Positions 8,580-17,567 of a stretch of DNA of 64,000 bases are shown in pieces. The notes beneath the pieces are model-generated. The model was not told the origin of the DNA. It was given only the letters and a program-made list of their open reading frames with translations, and did no database searches. This DNA is from Streptomyces sp. CGMCC 4.7035 (GTDB lineage: Bacteria; Actinomycetota; Actinomycetes; Streptomycetales; Streptomycetaceae): contig NZ_CP134053.1 of assembly GCF_031583065.1 (NCBI RefSeq), forward strand, positions 3,968,001 to 4,032,000, in the 5' to 3' direction. A program made the position numbers and the translations under genes. The first letter of the stretch is position 1, and every line of letters starts with the position of its first letter.

Positions 8580-9413
8580 ATGCATGACACCTCGATCCGC
8601 ACGATGTCCGTCCCCGGCGCCACACTCCACTACCAACTCCGCGGCTCCGGCCCCCTGTTGCTGGTCTCCCAGAGCGGCGAGGGTGATGCCGACCGCAGTG
8701 ACGCGCTGGTCGACCACCTCGTGGACACGTACACGGTGGTGACGTACGACCGCCGCGGCCTGTCCCGCAGCGTCCTCGATGACCCGGGGCGCGGCGCGAC
8801 ACTCGACGAGCACGTCGACGACGTGCACCGACTGCTCGCCGAACTCACCGGCGAACCCGCCGCGATGCTCGGCTGCAGCATGGGAGCTGTCATCGGGCTG
8901 CGGCTCGCGCAGCGGCATCCCGGGCAGCTGAGCACGCTCGTGGCGCACGAGCCCGCCATTCCCGGACTGCTGCCCGATGCCGAACGGCGCCACGCCCAGA
9001 ACGAGTTGGACGAGATGCGGGCCGTCTTCGAGCGGGACGGATGGATCGCTGGAGTGAAGAAGATCGGTCAGATTCTCGGCATCGACCCAGCCCGGCAGGA
9101 GAGCGAACCGGGCGCGCGGCTCGCGAAGCTGGACGCCTCGCGCGAGCCGAACTTCACCTTCTTCATCAGGTACGACGCACTGACCATGAGCCGTGCCGAG
9201 CTGGGCGCCGACGAACTCGACGTGCTCAAGTCCGGGCCCGTCCGGATCGTGCCCGCGGCGGGGCTCATCACCCCGAAATCCGTCTTCGACTACCGCTGCG
9301 CCGAGGAACTGGCCGCGGGACTCGGCGCCGGACTCGTCCACTTCCCCGGCGGCCACAACGGCAACCTCACCCACCCGAAGGGCTTCGCCGAGGTCCTGCG
9401 CACCGTGCTGTGA
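8580..9413 (+). CDS. Alpha/beta-fold hydrolase
   Basis: Soluble hydrolase of 277 aa. The nucleophile elbow GCSMGA (near residue 99) fits G-x-S-x-G, and a late PGGHNGN segment supplies the catalytic His. The strand-turn GSGPLLLVSQSGEG forms the oxyanion region, and TYDRRGLSRS is typical of haloperoxidase/epoxide-hydrolase-like members. GGAGGGA precedes ATG 8580. It is divergent from a marR gene and 59 bp before a P450 gene on the same strand. The substrate is not readable from sequence; ester or lactone hydrolysis is a family-level guess. Confidence 0.85.
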   Translation: MHDTSIRTMSVPGATLHYQLRGSGPLLLVSQSGEGDADRSDALVDHLVDTYTVVTYDRRGLSRSVLDDPGRGATLDEHVDDVHRLLAELTGEPAAMLGCSMGAVIGLRLAQRHPGQLSTLVAHEPAIPGLLPDAERRHAQNELDEMRAVFERDGWIAGVKKIGQILGIDPARQESEPGARLAKLDASREPNFTFFIRYDALTMSRAELGADELDVLKSGPVRIVPAAGLITPKSVFDYRCAEELAAGLGAGLVHFPGGHNGNLTHPKGFAEVLRTVL

Positions 9414-9472
9414 GCGGGCAGAATTGATCGCCGTAGGCCGTCGACCCGACCCCCCGTGACAAGGAGTTACCG

Positions 9473-10717
9473 GTGGAAATCTCTCCCGCGGCACCGCACC
9501 GCATGGACCCCTCCGGCGGCTGCCCGCACGCCGCCAACGCGCGGCTGCTCGCGCGGGGTGCGGTCGCGCCGGTCGTCCTGCCCGGGGAGATGGAGGGGAT
9601 GGCCGTACTCGGGCACGATGCGCTCAGGGAGTTCCTCGCGCATCCCGATGTCGCCAAGGACGCACGGCACTTCACGGCACTGCGGGAGGGGCGGATCCCC
9701 CGTGGCTGGCCGCTGATGACCTTCGCGACGGTGCGGGGCATGACGACCGCCGACGGGGAGGACCACCGGCGACTGCGGTCGCTGGTGAGCCGGGCGTTCA
9801 CGGCTCGGCGTGTCGAGGAACTACGGCCCCGCATCGAGCAGTTGACCATCTCCCTGCTCGACGACCTCGACCATGCTGCCGCGTCCGGCGGCGGAGTGGC
9901 CGACCTGCGGCGGCACTTCGCGCTGCCCCTGCCGATGGGCGTCATCAGTGAACTGCTCGGTGTCGAGGACAGGTACCGGGACCGACTGCATCATCTGTCC
10001 AACCAGGTCGTCGCCACCGACATCGGCCCACAGCAGGCCGTCGCCGCCAACCGCGAACTCGTCGCCGTCCTCGGCGAGATCGCCGCGGCCAAGGCCGAGC
10101 GGCCCGGTGACGACCTCACCAGCGCGCTCATTGCCGCCCGGGACGAGGAGGGCGACCGGCTCGGCGAACAGGAGCTGATCGGCACCCTGGTGCTGATGAT
10201 CATCGCCGGACACGAGACCACGCTGAACCTGATCACCAACGCCGTACGGGCGTTGTGCGCTCACCGCGACCAGCTCGAACTCGTCCGCAAGGGCGAGGCG
10301 GGCTGGGGCGACGTCGTCGAGGAGACGCTGCGCTGGGACGCACCCGTCAGCTACTTCCCGTTCCGTTACCCGGTGCGGGACCTGACCGTGGACGGGATCG
10401 TCATACCCAAGGGCACGCCCGTACTCGCCGGGTACTCCGCCGCCGGGCGCGATCCGGCCGTCCACGGGGCGGACGCCGACCGGTTCGACGTGACCAGGCC
10501 CCGACGAACGGACGCCGTACGGCATCTCTCCCTCGGGTACGGCGCCCACTTCTGCCTGGGCGCACCGCTGGCCCGGCTGGAGGCCGGCGTCGCGCTGGAG
10601 CGGCTCTTCACCCGCTTCCCCGGCCTGGAACTCGCCGTGCCGGAGAACGAGCTCTCCCGCCACTCCAGCTTCGTGGGCAACAGCGTGCGATCGCTTCCCG
10701 TGCGTCCGCGGCCCTGA
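9473..10717 (+). CDS. Cytochrome P450
   Basis: Bacterial class I P450 monooxygenase of 414 aa, haem-thiolate, cytoplasmic. The oxygen-activation helix reads IAGHETT, the E-x-x-R pair lies in EETLRWD, and the haem loop GYGAHFCLGAPLA puts the axial Cys at about residue 361. GTG 9473 is supported by AAGGAG seven bases upstream. No ferredoxin or ferredoxin reductase is adjacent, so redox partners must come from elsewhere. It probably forms one transcript with the preceding hydrolase; a methyltransferase gene follows 74 bp downstream. This looks like a small modification or degradation cassette, but the substrate is unknown. Confidence 0.93.
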   Translation: MEISPAAPHRMDPSGGCPHAANARLLARGAVAPVVLPGEMEGMAVLGHDALREFLAHPDVAKDARHFTALREGRIPRGWPLMTFATVRGMTTADGEDHRRLRSLVSRAFTARRVEELRPRIEQLTISLLDDLDHAAASGGGVADLRRHFALPLPMGVISELLGVEDRYRDRLHHLSNQVVATDIGPQQAVAANRELVAVLGEIAAAKAERPGDDLTSALIAARDEEGDRLGEQELIGTLVLMIIAGHETTLNLITNAVRALCAHRDQLELVRKGEAGWGDVVEETLRWDAPVSYFPFRYPVRDLTVDGIVIPKGTPVLAGYSAAGRDPAVHGADADRFDVTRPRRTDAVRHLSLGYGAHFCLGAPLARLEAGVALERLFTRFPGLELAVPENELSRHSSFVGNSVRSLPVRPRP

Positions 10718-10791
10718 GATGATCCGGTCCGTACCCCGCGCTCACTCGAACGCGATCCCGTCCGCCCCACGTTGCTCCTAAACTGGCCGTG

Positions 10792-11535
10792 ATGTTCTCC
10801 CCGCATGGTCCCTCCCTGCGCGAGCTGGCCGTTCAGGCGCTGTCCTCGGTCGAGCGCGGCTACGACCTGCTCGCACCCAAGTTCGACCACACCCCCTTCC
10901 GGACGCCTGACACGGTCCTCGACACCGTCCAGGGGGCCCTTCGGAACATGGGCCCCTTCGATCACGGGCTCGATCTGTGCTGCGGTACGGGCGCGGGGAT
11001 GGACGTGCTGCGCACGGTGTGCCGCCGGAGCGTGACCGGTCTCGACTTCAGTGCGGGGATGCTCGCCGTCGGCCGGGAAGGGGTACGGTCCGACGGCCCG
11101 TCGCGCGTCGCCTGGGTGCGCGGCGACGCCCGTGCCCTGCCCTTCGGCCGCGTCTTCGACCTGGTCGTCAGCTTCGGCGCCTTCGGTCACTTCCTGCCGG
11201 GCGAGTTGCCCGGCCTTTTCGCGCAGGTTCACTCCGTGCTGCGGCCGGGCGGGCGGTTCGTGTTCCCGATCGGGGCCCCGCCGCGTCCCTCGTCGCCCTG
11301 GTACTGGGCACTGCTCGGCTTCGACACCGCGATGCGCGTCCGCAACGCCCTCTGGCGGCCGCCGTTCGTCATGTACTACCGGGCGTTCCGCTTCGGCGAC
11401 GTGCGCCGGGAGCTGACGCGCGCCGGCTTCACGGTGGAGCACCAGGCGCTGCCCGACTTCGGGCGCCGGCCCGACGGCAGCCCGCGCTGTCGGCTGATCG
11501 TGGCGACGCGGGGGAGCGGCACACCCCGGATCTGA
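10792..11535 (+). CDS. Class I SAM-dependent methyltransferase
   Basis: About 247 aa. Motif I LDLCCGTGAGMDVL binds S-adenosylmethionine; GLDFSAGML and GDARALPFGRVFDLVVSFGAFGHF are motifs II-III, and VLRPGGRFVFPIG is the post-motif strand of the methyltransf_11/25 group. GTG 10789 directly precedes ATG 10792, so either could be used; no strong ribosome site is visible. It follows the P450 gene on the same strand. The substrate cannot be named: ubiquinone-type, antibiotic and lipid methylases all share these motifs. Confidence 0.85.
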   Translation: MFSPHGPSLRELAVQALSSVERGYDLLAPKFDHTPFRTPDTVLDTVQGALRNMGPFDHGLDLCCGTGAGMDVLRTVCRRSVTGLDFSAGMLAVGREGVRSDGPSRVAWVRGDARALPFGRVFDLVVSFGAFGHFLPGELPGLFAQVHSVLRPGGRFVFPIGAPPRPSSPWYWALLGFDTAMRVRNALWRPPFVMYYRAFRFGDVRRELTRAGFTVEHQALPDFGRRPDGSPRCRLIVATRGSGTPRI

Positions 11536-11588
11536 CCGGGTCGATCACGTTCGGCCGGTTCCGGGTACCGGCCTGCCCTCATGTCGGT

Positions 11589-11616
11589 TTGTTTTTCCAA
11601 CCCAATCGTTTAGAGT
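11589..11616 (+). promoter_or_regulatory. Candidate promoter of the thioesterase gene
   Basis: TTGTTT (11589-11594), 16 nt, then TAGAGT (11611-11616) resembles a housekeeping -35/-10 pair inside a clearly AT-rich 50-bp stretch, unusual here. It lies about 43 nt before ATG 11659. Confidence 0.4.
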
Positions 11617-11658
11617 GAGTCTGCTTTTCAAACTTTTTCTCCTGTGAGGAAGAACCCG

Positions 11659-12450
11659 ATGAGCGCTTCATCTCCGGTCCCTCTGGCGCCGAGGGAAAGC
11701 GCGGTCGATCCCCTGTGGTGGTCCTGGGCGGGAGCGCACGGAGGGCACGTCGCGGCCGTGGCTTTGGACGCCGTACGCGAACGGTTCCCCGGCGGAGCCC
11801 ACCCGGTCCGCACCCTGACCACCCACCTCCTGGCCCCCGTCGAAGCCCGCCCTCTCCATGTCTCCGGGACCGCGCCCGCGACCGGCCGCCGCACCGCGAC
11901 CTGCCTGTTCACCGGCCATCAGGGCGGGGGGCCGGTCGTCGTCGGCTCGGCCGTCTTCGGCTCCGGGCGCCCCGGACCCTCGTACGACGGCAGGCAGGCG
12001 CCCGGCGTACCGGCGCCGGACGACTGCGCGTCGCTCGATCTGCCCTTCGGCCTCGCGCCGTTCGCCGAGCAGGTGGAGATACGGCCGGCCAGTGACGACC
12101 GGCCGCTCGGCGGAGGCGAGCGCGCGGAACTCCTCGCCTGGGTACGGTTCGCCGACGGTCGAGCGCTCGACGCCGGCGCGGTCGTCACGCTCACCGATGT
12201 GCTGCCGCCCGGCCTCTACGCGTGCTGGCGCACCGCGCGGCCCGTGCCGACCGCCGAGCTGACGGTCCACTTCACCGACGCACTGGACGACGGCGTCCCG
12301 GAGGGCTGGGCCCTCGTGTGGATGCGGACGGCACAGGCCGGCGGCGGCTGGGCGGTCGACGACAGCGAGGTGTGGTCGGCCGACGGCCGTCTGCTCGCCC
12401 TCGCTCGCCAGGCCCGCGTCGTGCAGGACCGTTCACCCGGCCGCCGGTAG
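11659..12450 (+). CDS. Acyl-CoA thioesterase family protein (TesB-like double hotdog)
   Basis: 263 aa from ATG 11659, with GAGGAAG seven bases upstream. The protein has two hotdog-like halves: WWSWAGAHGGHVAAVALDAV with LTTHLLAPVEARPLHVSG in the first, and LTDVLPPGLYACWRTARPVPTAELTVHF with WVDDSEVW-type sequence (GGGWAVDDSEVWSADGRLLALARQ) in the second. This is the layout of actinobacterial TesB-like thioesterases that hydrolyse acyl-CoAs. The 3' end overlaps the convergent GntR gene by 18 bp. It may be controlled by that neighbour, but the operator found lies on the other side of the regulator. Confidence 0.75.
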   Translation: MSASSPVPLAPRESAVDPLWWSWAGAHGGHVAAVALDAVRERFPGGAHPVRTLTTHLLAPVEARPLHVSGTAPATGRRTATCLFTGHQGGGPVVVGSAVFGSGRPGPSYDGRQAPGVPAPDDCASLDLPFGLAPFAEQVEIRPASDDRPLGGGERAELLAWVRFADGRALDAGAVVTLTDVLPPGLYACWRTARPVPTAELTVHFTDALDDGVPEGWALVWMRTAQAGGGWAVDDSEVWSADGRLLALARQARVVQDRSPGRR

Positions 12451-13170
12451 CGTGAACTCGTAGATCAGCGCGTCCCGTTGGGCCTCCACCACGAGATCGG
12501 TGATCTCCAGAGGCCGGTCCCACTGGTCGTGCACGCGCCGGGTCACTCGCACGGACGGCGGCAGCGGAGTGATCGTGTCGCGGTGGTGCAGGGTCAGCCC
12601 CGCCGTGCGCATCCAGTCGTAGGCGCGGCTCAGTTCGGCCGAGGCGCGGCCGTCCGCCCGGTCCCGGTAGCGGGCAAGTTCCGGTACCTCCGTGACGGCG
12701 ACTGCGGAGAACGACGTGACAGCCCTCCGTACGCCACTTCCGTCGGCGGCCGCCGACGCGTACCGGTGGACGAGGGTCGGCCGCCGTGGTGCGAGGCCGA
12801 GCGTCCGCGCGTGCTCGGGGGAGGGGACCTCCCAGGTGACCGCCGCCCGGCCGGGCTCGGCGTCCTGCGCCCCCACCGGAAAGACGAGCGAGGGGACGTG
12901 CTCGGCGGTGGGGCCGGGCAGCATGGCGTGGCTGCCGCGCCGGTCGGTGGCGACCAGCCCCCCGCGGCGCAGGATCTGCAGGGCCTGGCGCACGGTCTCC
13001 CGGCTGACGCGGAAGTGTGCGGCCAACTGCCGTTCCGCGGGCAGTCGTTCCCCGGGTGGGATGGTGCCGTCGCGTAACTCGCGTAGCAGCTCGGTGGCGA
13101 TGTGCCAGTACAGCGGCTCCTCGCGCGGACGGGGGTGTGAGTGATCGGGTCGGGGGATGATGCGGGCCAT
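12433..13170 (-). CDS. GntR-family (HutC/UTRA) transcriptional regulator
   Basis: 245 aa. The N-terminal winged helix (LYWHIATELLRELRDGTIPPGERLPAERQLAAHFRVSRETVRQALQILRRGGLV, residues about 20-73) is a textbook GntR domain; the rest matches the UTRA effector domain with LVHRYASAAADG and PLEITDLVVEAQRDALIYEF. HutC-type regulators such as DasR respond to sugars or other small metabolites. A near-palindrome TGGTCTAAACCA, very close to the DasR-type site TGGTCTAGACCA, lies 65 bp upstream of its start. Autoregulation is likely. Flanking targets could be the thioesterase or the esterase upstream. Confidence 0.9.
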   Translation of the reverse strand: MARIIPRPDHSHPRPREEPLYWHIATELLRELRDGTIPPGERLPAERQLAAHFRVSRETVRQALQILRRGGLVATDRRGSHAMLPGPTAEHVPSLVFPVGAQDAEPGRAAVTWEVPSPEHARTLGLAPRRPTLVHRYASAAADGSGVRRAVTSFSAVAVTEVPELARYRDRADGRASAELSRAYDWMRTAGLTLHHRDTITPLPPSVRVTRRVHDQWDRPLEITDLVVEAQRDALIYEFTLPAAG

Positions 13171-13232
13171 GTCCGCGCGCCTCCTGGTGACAAGACGTAG
13201 CCGTGCGGGATCGATGCGCGACCAGATCTAGC

Positions 13233-13248
13233 ATTGGTCTAAACCACC
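13233..13248. promoter_or_regulatory. DasR-like (dre-type) GntR operator
   Basis: ATTGGTCTAAACCACC contains the inverted repeat TGGT-CTAA-ACCA (13235-13246). It differs at one base from the established HutC/DasR consensus core TGGTCTAGACCA. Position is 65 bp upstream of the gntR start codon and downstream of the esterase stop, which favours autoregulation. Confidence 0.65.
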
Positions 13249-13310
13249 AGGGAAGAGTGGCCAGGGAGTTCGGCCGATTCCCATCCGTGCCCCCGTGCCG
13301 CCAGGTGTCC

Positions 13311-14477
13311 CTACAGGGCGCTGTACAGGGCGTCGATCAGCGCCATCTTCCTCGGGTCATCGGCGATGTGCGGGCCCATGCGGTTCATGACGTAGCCCAG
13401 TGACACGCCCGCCTCGGGGTCCGCGAGACCGCAGGAGCCGCCGAAGCCGTCGTGTCCGAAAGCCCTCGGGTTCGGCCCGTACGAACCCTCGGATCCGCTG
13501 AGCCAGAGCCCGAGTCCGATCTCCGTGTCCCTCCCCAGACCGGCGCCCAGCACCAGGTCACGGCAGCTGCCCTGCCCCTCGCGCACCCGCTCGGCCGCTT
13601 CCGGGGACAGCACCTGCCGCCCGTCCCACGACCCCCGGCGGGCGAGGATCCCATACAGCGCGGCGACCGCGCGGGCCGTGCCGTGGCCGTTGAGCGCCGG
13701 GAGTTCGGCCGCCCGCCACTCGGGACTGTTGGCCTCGGCGGCGCCCACGAGGGGGTTGGCCAGTGCCGCCAGCGCCGCCGGTGCCAACTGGGCGAAGACC
13801 GCCGCCTGTTCGGTGCTGTCCGCGATCGGCGGCTGCACCAGCTCCGCCGCCCGTCCCGCCTCCTTCTCGGGGAGCCCGATGGTGAAGTCGATGCCGAGCG
13901 GCCCGGTCACCTCCCGCTCCAGGAACGCGCCCGGCAGTAGCCCCGACACCCGTCGGACCACCTCGCCCACCAGGAACCCGTAGGTCAGCGCGTGGTAGCC
14001 GCTCCGCGTCCCCGGCTGCCACCAGGGCTCCGTCGCCGCGAGCCGCGCGACGGTCAGCTCCCAGTCGTAGAGCTGGTCCGCCGAGTGCGGCTCCCGCAGC
14101 CCGGCCAGGCCGGCGCGGTGGGAGAGCAGATGCCGTACGAGCACCGACTCCTTGCCCGCGGCCGCGAACTCGGGCCAGTACGTGGCCACCGGCGCGTCGA
14201 GGTCGAGCAGGCCGCGATCGGCCAGGATGTGCAGACACAGGGCGGCCGGGCCCTTGGTCGTGGACCAGACGTTGACCACCGTGTCGCGCTCCCAGGGGCG
14301 CGTGCGTGCCGCATCCGCCCAGCCGCCCCACAGATCCACCACGGTCTCGCCGTCCACCGTGACCGTGACCGCCGCGCCCAGCTCCTCCCGCCCGCGGAAG
14401 TTCTCCTCGAACGCCGTGCGCACCGACGTGAAACGCGGGTCGCACCGGCCGTCCACCTGGGGTGCGTACTGGGACAT
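13311..14477 (-). CDS. Serine hydrolase, beta-lactamase fold (class C / EstB-like)
   Basis: 388 aa from ATG 14477. The nucleophile motif is S-T-T-K in VWSTTKGPAALCLH (near residue 73) and the second motif is YHALTYG in SGYHALTYGFLVGEVV. These define the family VIII carboxylesterase/beta-lactamase-fold group, which cleaves esters or D-amino-acid peptides. It lacks a signal peptide (start MSQYAPQVDGRC), so it is probably cytoplasmic; this argues against a true beta-lactamase. It lies on the same strand as, and upstream of, the GntR gene (about 140 bp). Confidence 0.85.
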   Translation of the reverse strand: MSQYAPQVDGRCDPRFTSVRTAFEENFRGREELGAAVTVTVDGETVVDLWGGWADAARTRPWERDTVVNVWSTTKGPAALCLHILADRGLLDLDAPVATYWPEFAAAGKESVLVRHLLSHRAGLAGLREPHSADQLYDWELTVARLAATEPWWQPGTRSGYHALTYGFLVGEVVRRVSGLLPGAFLEREVTGPLGIDFTIGLPEKEAGRAAELVQPPIADSTEQAAVFAQLAPAALAALANPLVGAAEANSPEWRAAELPALNGHGTARAVAALYGILARRGSWDGRQVLSPEAAERVREGQGSCRDLVLGAGLGRDTEIGLGLWLSGSEGSYGPNPRAFGHDGFGGSCGLADPEAGVSLGYVMNRMGPHIADDPRKMALIDALYSAL

Positions 14478-14656
14478 GGGCCCTCCGTGGTCCGTCGCGA
14501 CGGGGCCCGGCCGGGCAGCCGGACGTGATGAACGTACCGACTGGTCGGACTTGGAGGGAACCCGTTGGACGCACCCCGCCGAGACGGCCACCGCGCGCCT
14601 GCCGTCAGGTGAAGAACGTCCGAGCGGCCCGGAACTGAGCCGCTAGGTCGCCCCTT

Positions 14657-15625
14657 TCAGAAGCGGGCCGGCAGCCAGCGCAGCTTGACCGCCTCCTGGT
14701 AAGGGCCGCCGCCCTCGTGGTCGTTGAACTCGTAGACCTCGATCGTCTTGTCCTCGTGCGCCCACGCGTTGAACGCGGCGAAGACCGTCGACGGCGGGCA
14801 CGTCTGGTCCTCCAGTGCCGCCGAGAACAGCGCTGGCGCCCGACCGCGCGCCGCGAAGTGCACACCGTCGAAGTACGACAGCGTCCGCATTACCCGCTCG
14901 GTGCGGCCACGGTGCGTCTTGAGGTAGTTGCCGATCTCCCGGTACGGGTCGCGGTCCGTCAGCCTCGTCGCGCGCGGGAAGTCGCACAGGAACGGCACGT
15001 CCGGCGCCACCGCCACCAGGTCCGGTACGAGTCCGCCGACCGCGAGCGTGATGCCGCCGCCCTGGCTGGAGCCCACGGCCGCGGTGCGGGAGGCGTCGGT
15101 CAGCGGGTGCGAACGGGCCGCCTCGACGGCCCGCACGCCGTCCGTGAAGACCCGCCGGTAGTAGTAGTTTTCGGGCTCGTCGACGCCGCGCGTCATGAAT
15201 CCGGGAAACGCCGGGGCGCTGCCCACCGGGTCCGGCGTCTCGCCGCCGCCTCCCCACGCGCTGCCCTGGCCTCGCGTGTCCATCACGAAGTGCGCGAACC
15301 CCGCCGACGCCCACAGCAGGTGTGTGTGCGCAAGGGCGCGCCCGCCGCCATAGCCGATGAACTCCACGACCGTCGGCAGCGGCCCGTCCGTGGACGTCGG
15401 CACGGTCAGCCAGCCCTTCACCGGATGGCCGCCGAACCCGGCGAACGTCACGTCGTACACCTGGACCGTCTTCAGACCCGTCTCGACGGGCTCGAAGCGG
15501 GCGTCGAGGTCGTGCTCGCGGGTCTCCTGGAGTGTCTTCGTCCAGAACGCGTCGAAGTCCGCGGGCTCCGCGGAAGCGCTGCGGTACTCGCGGAGCTCGT
15601 CGAGCGACAGGTCGAACAGGGCCAT
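14657..15625 (-). CDS. Acetylxylan esterase / cephalosporin-C deacetylase family (CE7)
   Basis: 322 aa from ATG 15625. The start MALFDLSLDELREYRSA is typical of CE7 esterases. The oxyanion and nucleophile parts are seen as EFIGYGGGRAL, MDTRGQGSAWGGGG and AVGSSQGGG, where Ser lies in G-S-S-Q-G; a late DHEGGGPYQ supplies the His. The enzyme removes acetyl groups from small xylo-oligosaccharides or related esters in the cytoplasm. It is transcribed toward the serine hydrolase with about 180 bp between them. Confidence 0.88.
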   Translation of the reverse strand: MALFDLSLDELREYRSASAEPADFDAFWTKTLQETREHDLDARFEPVETGLKTVQVYDVTFAGFGGHPVKGWLTVPTSTDGPLPTVVEFIGYGGGRALAHTHLLWASAGFAHFVMDTRGQGSAWGGGGETPDPVGSAPAFPGFMTRGVDEPENYYYRRVFTDGVRAVEAARSHPLTDASRTAAVGSSQGGGITLAVGGLVPDLVAVAPDVPFLCDFPRATRLTDRDPYREIGNYLKTHRGRTERVMRTLSYFDGVHFAARGRAPALFSAALEDQTCPPSTVFAAFNAWAHEDKTIEVYEFNDHEGGGPYQEAVKLRWLPARF

Positions 15626-15748
15626 GAAGGACCACCTTTGACGTCAGGCGTGCGGATGATCACACCGTAAGGTGGCCTGTCGGGACCCCACCAGACCTCG
15701 AAGCCTTGCGGCCCGGGGAAAGCCCGAGGGGCGTGGGTCCTCACCCTG

Positions 15749-16333
15749 TCATGCCGTGCGCCGCCCCCAATTCGGCCCCTGACGGGCCCATTCGGCCTCC
15801 CACTCCTCCATGCGGTGCCGCTCGGCGACCCGGCCGATCACGGCGCGCGCCAGCAGGACGGTCCCCACCAGACCGCCCGCGGCCCACACACCGGCCGTCA
15901 GGGTCTGCTGCCACACCGCGGCGTTGCTCGGCGGCGGTGCGACGCCGTGGCCCTTGGCGTCCAGCCACACCTCCGCCCGGTCGCCGTGCCGCGAGCCCGC
16001 CGGGACCTGGGCGACCGTCGTGCGCGTGCCCTTGCCCGGCTCGGTCCAGTGCACCTTCACCCCGTACAGGGGCTGTTTGCCGCCCTGCGCGGAGGGCACC
16101 GCGGCCGGGGCGTCCTCGGCGAGTACCGCGGGCACCTGATGGCGGTGGGCACGCAGGGACACCTGGGTCGCGTGCGCGTTGTCGTACGCCCACCAGCCCG
16201 CGGCCGTGCCGACGAGCGGGGCCCCGACACACAGCAGAACAGCGACGATCAGCGACGTCCACGCCTCGATGACATCCGATCGGCGGCGCAGCGGATTGCG
16301 TCGCCAGCGCCAGCCGCGCACCCGGGTTCGCAT
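15749..16333 (-). CDS. Rv1733c-like two-helix membrane protein
   Basis: 194 aa starting at ATG 16333 with a GGAGGTCGAG ribosome site. A basic N-terminus (MRTRVRGWRWRRNPLRRRSDV) leads into a first membrane helix (EAWTSLIVAVLLCVGAPLVGTAAGWWAYDN), then an extracytoplasmic domain with RTTVAQVPAGSRHGDRAEVWLDAKG, and a second helix (LTAGVWAAGGLVGTVLLARAVIG) before a short charged tail. This architecture is the very common Streptomyces family related to mycobacterial Rv1733c, whose function is unknown. Upstream lies the gene-less repeat region. Confidence 0.75.
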   Translation of the reverse strand: MRTRVRGWRWRRNPLRRRSDVIEAWTSLIVAVLLCVGAPLVGTAAGWWAYDNAHATQVSLRAHRHQVPAVLAEDAPAAVPSAQGGKQPLYGVKVHWTEPGKGTRTTVAQVPAGSRHGDRAEVWLDAKGHGVAPPPSNAAVWQQTLTAGVWAAGGLVGTVLLARAVIGRVAERHRMEEWEAEWARQGPNWGRRTA

Positions 16334-16923
16334 CTCGACCTCCTTGCCGCCACGTCCCGCTCGCGGAGGGGCCGACAGCCCCTCGACCGGGCCGGTCCGC
16401 CTTTCCCGGCGTACCGGTCCCGCACGCGAGCGTCCACCACGGACCCGGCGTCGATTCCACGCCCGTACCACCGATCCGAGCCCCGTGGGGAACCGGCGCA
16501 CCACTCGCCGCCACGAGCAGCCCCCTCGGCGAAGTACCGCGCGGCACCCGTCCGCCCCGTACGACGGCGGCGGACCACATCGGTCCCGCACCCGGGACCG
16601 AGCCGTGCCGGACCGACCGTGCTCGCCGACCCGTGGCCGGAGGACGGCCGCTCACGGACCAGTGTGTACGCGGCATAGGGTGCTTCCGACTCGAACGGCT
16701 TTTTATGCCAATTCTCCTCCCCGGCGAAGTTCCCGGCCATCCGACCCGGAAACCCCGGACCGACCACGCCCACCGACACCCCGAACCGGGCCGACGGCCC
16801 GGTTCGGAGTGGGGCCCGTGGCCCACCCCGCAGCCGGGCGGGTTGCGCACTCGGGGGCGGGCCTGTCGCGCACTGGAACGGTCCTGTGGAGCCCAAGCAG
16901 CGTCGGCCTGGGCGGCCCTCGGA

Positions 16924-16990
16924 TCCGGTTCTGTCGTCCCTCGGGCCGGGCCTGTCGTCCCTCGGCCTGGGCCTGTCGTCCCTCGGGTCG
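16924..16990. repeat. Tandem repeat, 21-bp period, 3 copies
   Basis: The word CTGTCGTCCCTCGG starts at 16931, 16952 and 16973, giving an exact 21-bp period with small changes in the spacer. It lies in the gene-less region. Confidence 0.8.
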
Positions 16991-17171
16991 ACCGGGACCG
17001 GTTCGCGTCGACGGACCGACCGGCGGCCCATTCCGGAGCTGGGTCTGTGCCCCATCCAGGGCTGGTCCCGTTGCCCACCCGGGGTTTGGGCTGCGGAGTA
17101 CCGGAACGGTCCTGTCCAGTCGAAGAAGCGCCGACCTGTCGGCACCCGGATCCAGCTCTCTCACCCTCGGG

Positions 17172-17236
17172 GCCAGACCTGTCGATCCCGCTGGGCCAGA
17201 CCCGTCGATCCCGCTGGGCCGTACCCGTCGAGCCCC
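17172..17236. repeat. Tandem repeat, 23-bp period, about 2.5 copies
   Basis: GTCGATCCCGCTGGGCC occurs at 17181-17197 and 17204-17220, and a diverged third copy (GTCGAGCCCCCC) starts at 17227. Each unit begins GGGCCAGACC(T/C). Confidence 0.75.
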
Positions 17237-17480
17237 CCGGGGCCGGGCCTGTAGCCCACCACGGAATCGGCCCAGCAGCGTCCGGAACCAGCCCCGTTGA
17301 GCCCGCGAACCGGCCCAGCAGAAGCCCATGGACCCGGGCCCTGCCGGGCCCGGAACCGCGCGTTCGCCCCCGCAACCGTGCGCTCCCCCTGAAACCGGCA
17401 CGCCGACGGCCCTGCTCCCGCACGCCATTACTACAAGTGCCGACAGCCACCCCAGGCCTCTGCAGTCACCCAGTCACCGC

Positions 17481-17567
17481 AGGCGTGGACGAACACCACA
17501 GCGTCGACGGCGACCACAGGCGTGGACGGCGACCAAAGGCGTGGAGGGTCACCACAGGCGTCGACCG
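17481..17567. repeat. Tandem repeat, 18-19-bp period, about 4.6 copies
   Basis: Units of the form AGGCGTGGACGGCGACCAC start at 17481, 17500, 17518, 17537 and 17556, with one or two changes per copy. The array ends about 50 bp before the stop codon of the convergent-facing reductase gene at 17613 and may form part of its 3' region. Confidence 0.8.

Noticed and set aside
7990..12450. A natural-product gene cluster around the P450
   Set aside because: No polyketide synthase, peptide synthetase, terpene synthase or precursor peptide is present; P450, methyltransferase and thioesterase alone are not enough, and the thioesterase is of the acyl-CoA TesB-like type.
15741..17450. A 569-codon minus-strand open frame and several 300-codon plus-strand frames over the repeat region
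   Set aside because: They arise from very high GC, contain mostly Arg/Pro/Gly/Ser text, overlap the Rv1733c-like gene in the wrong frame and show no domain.
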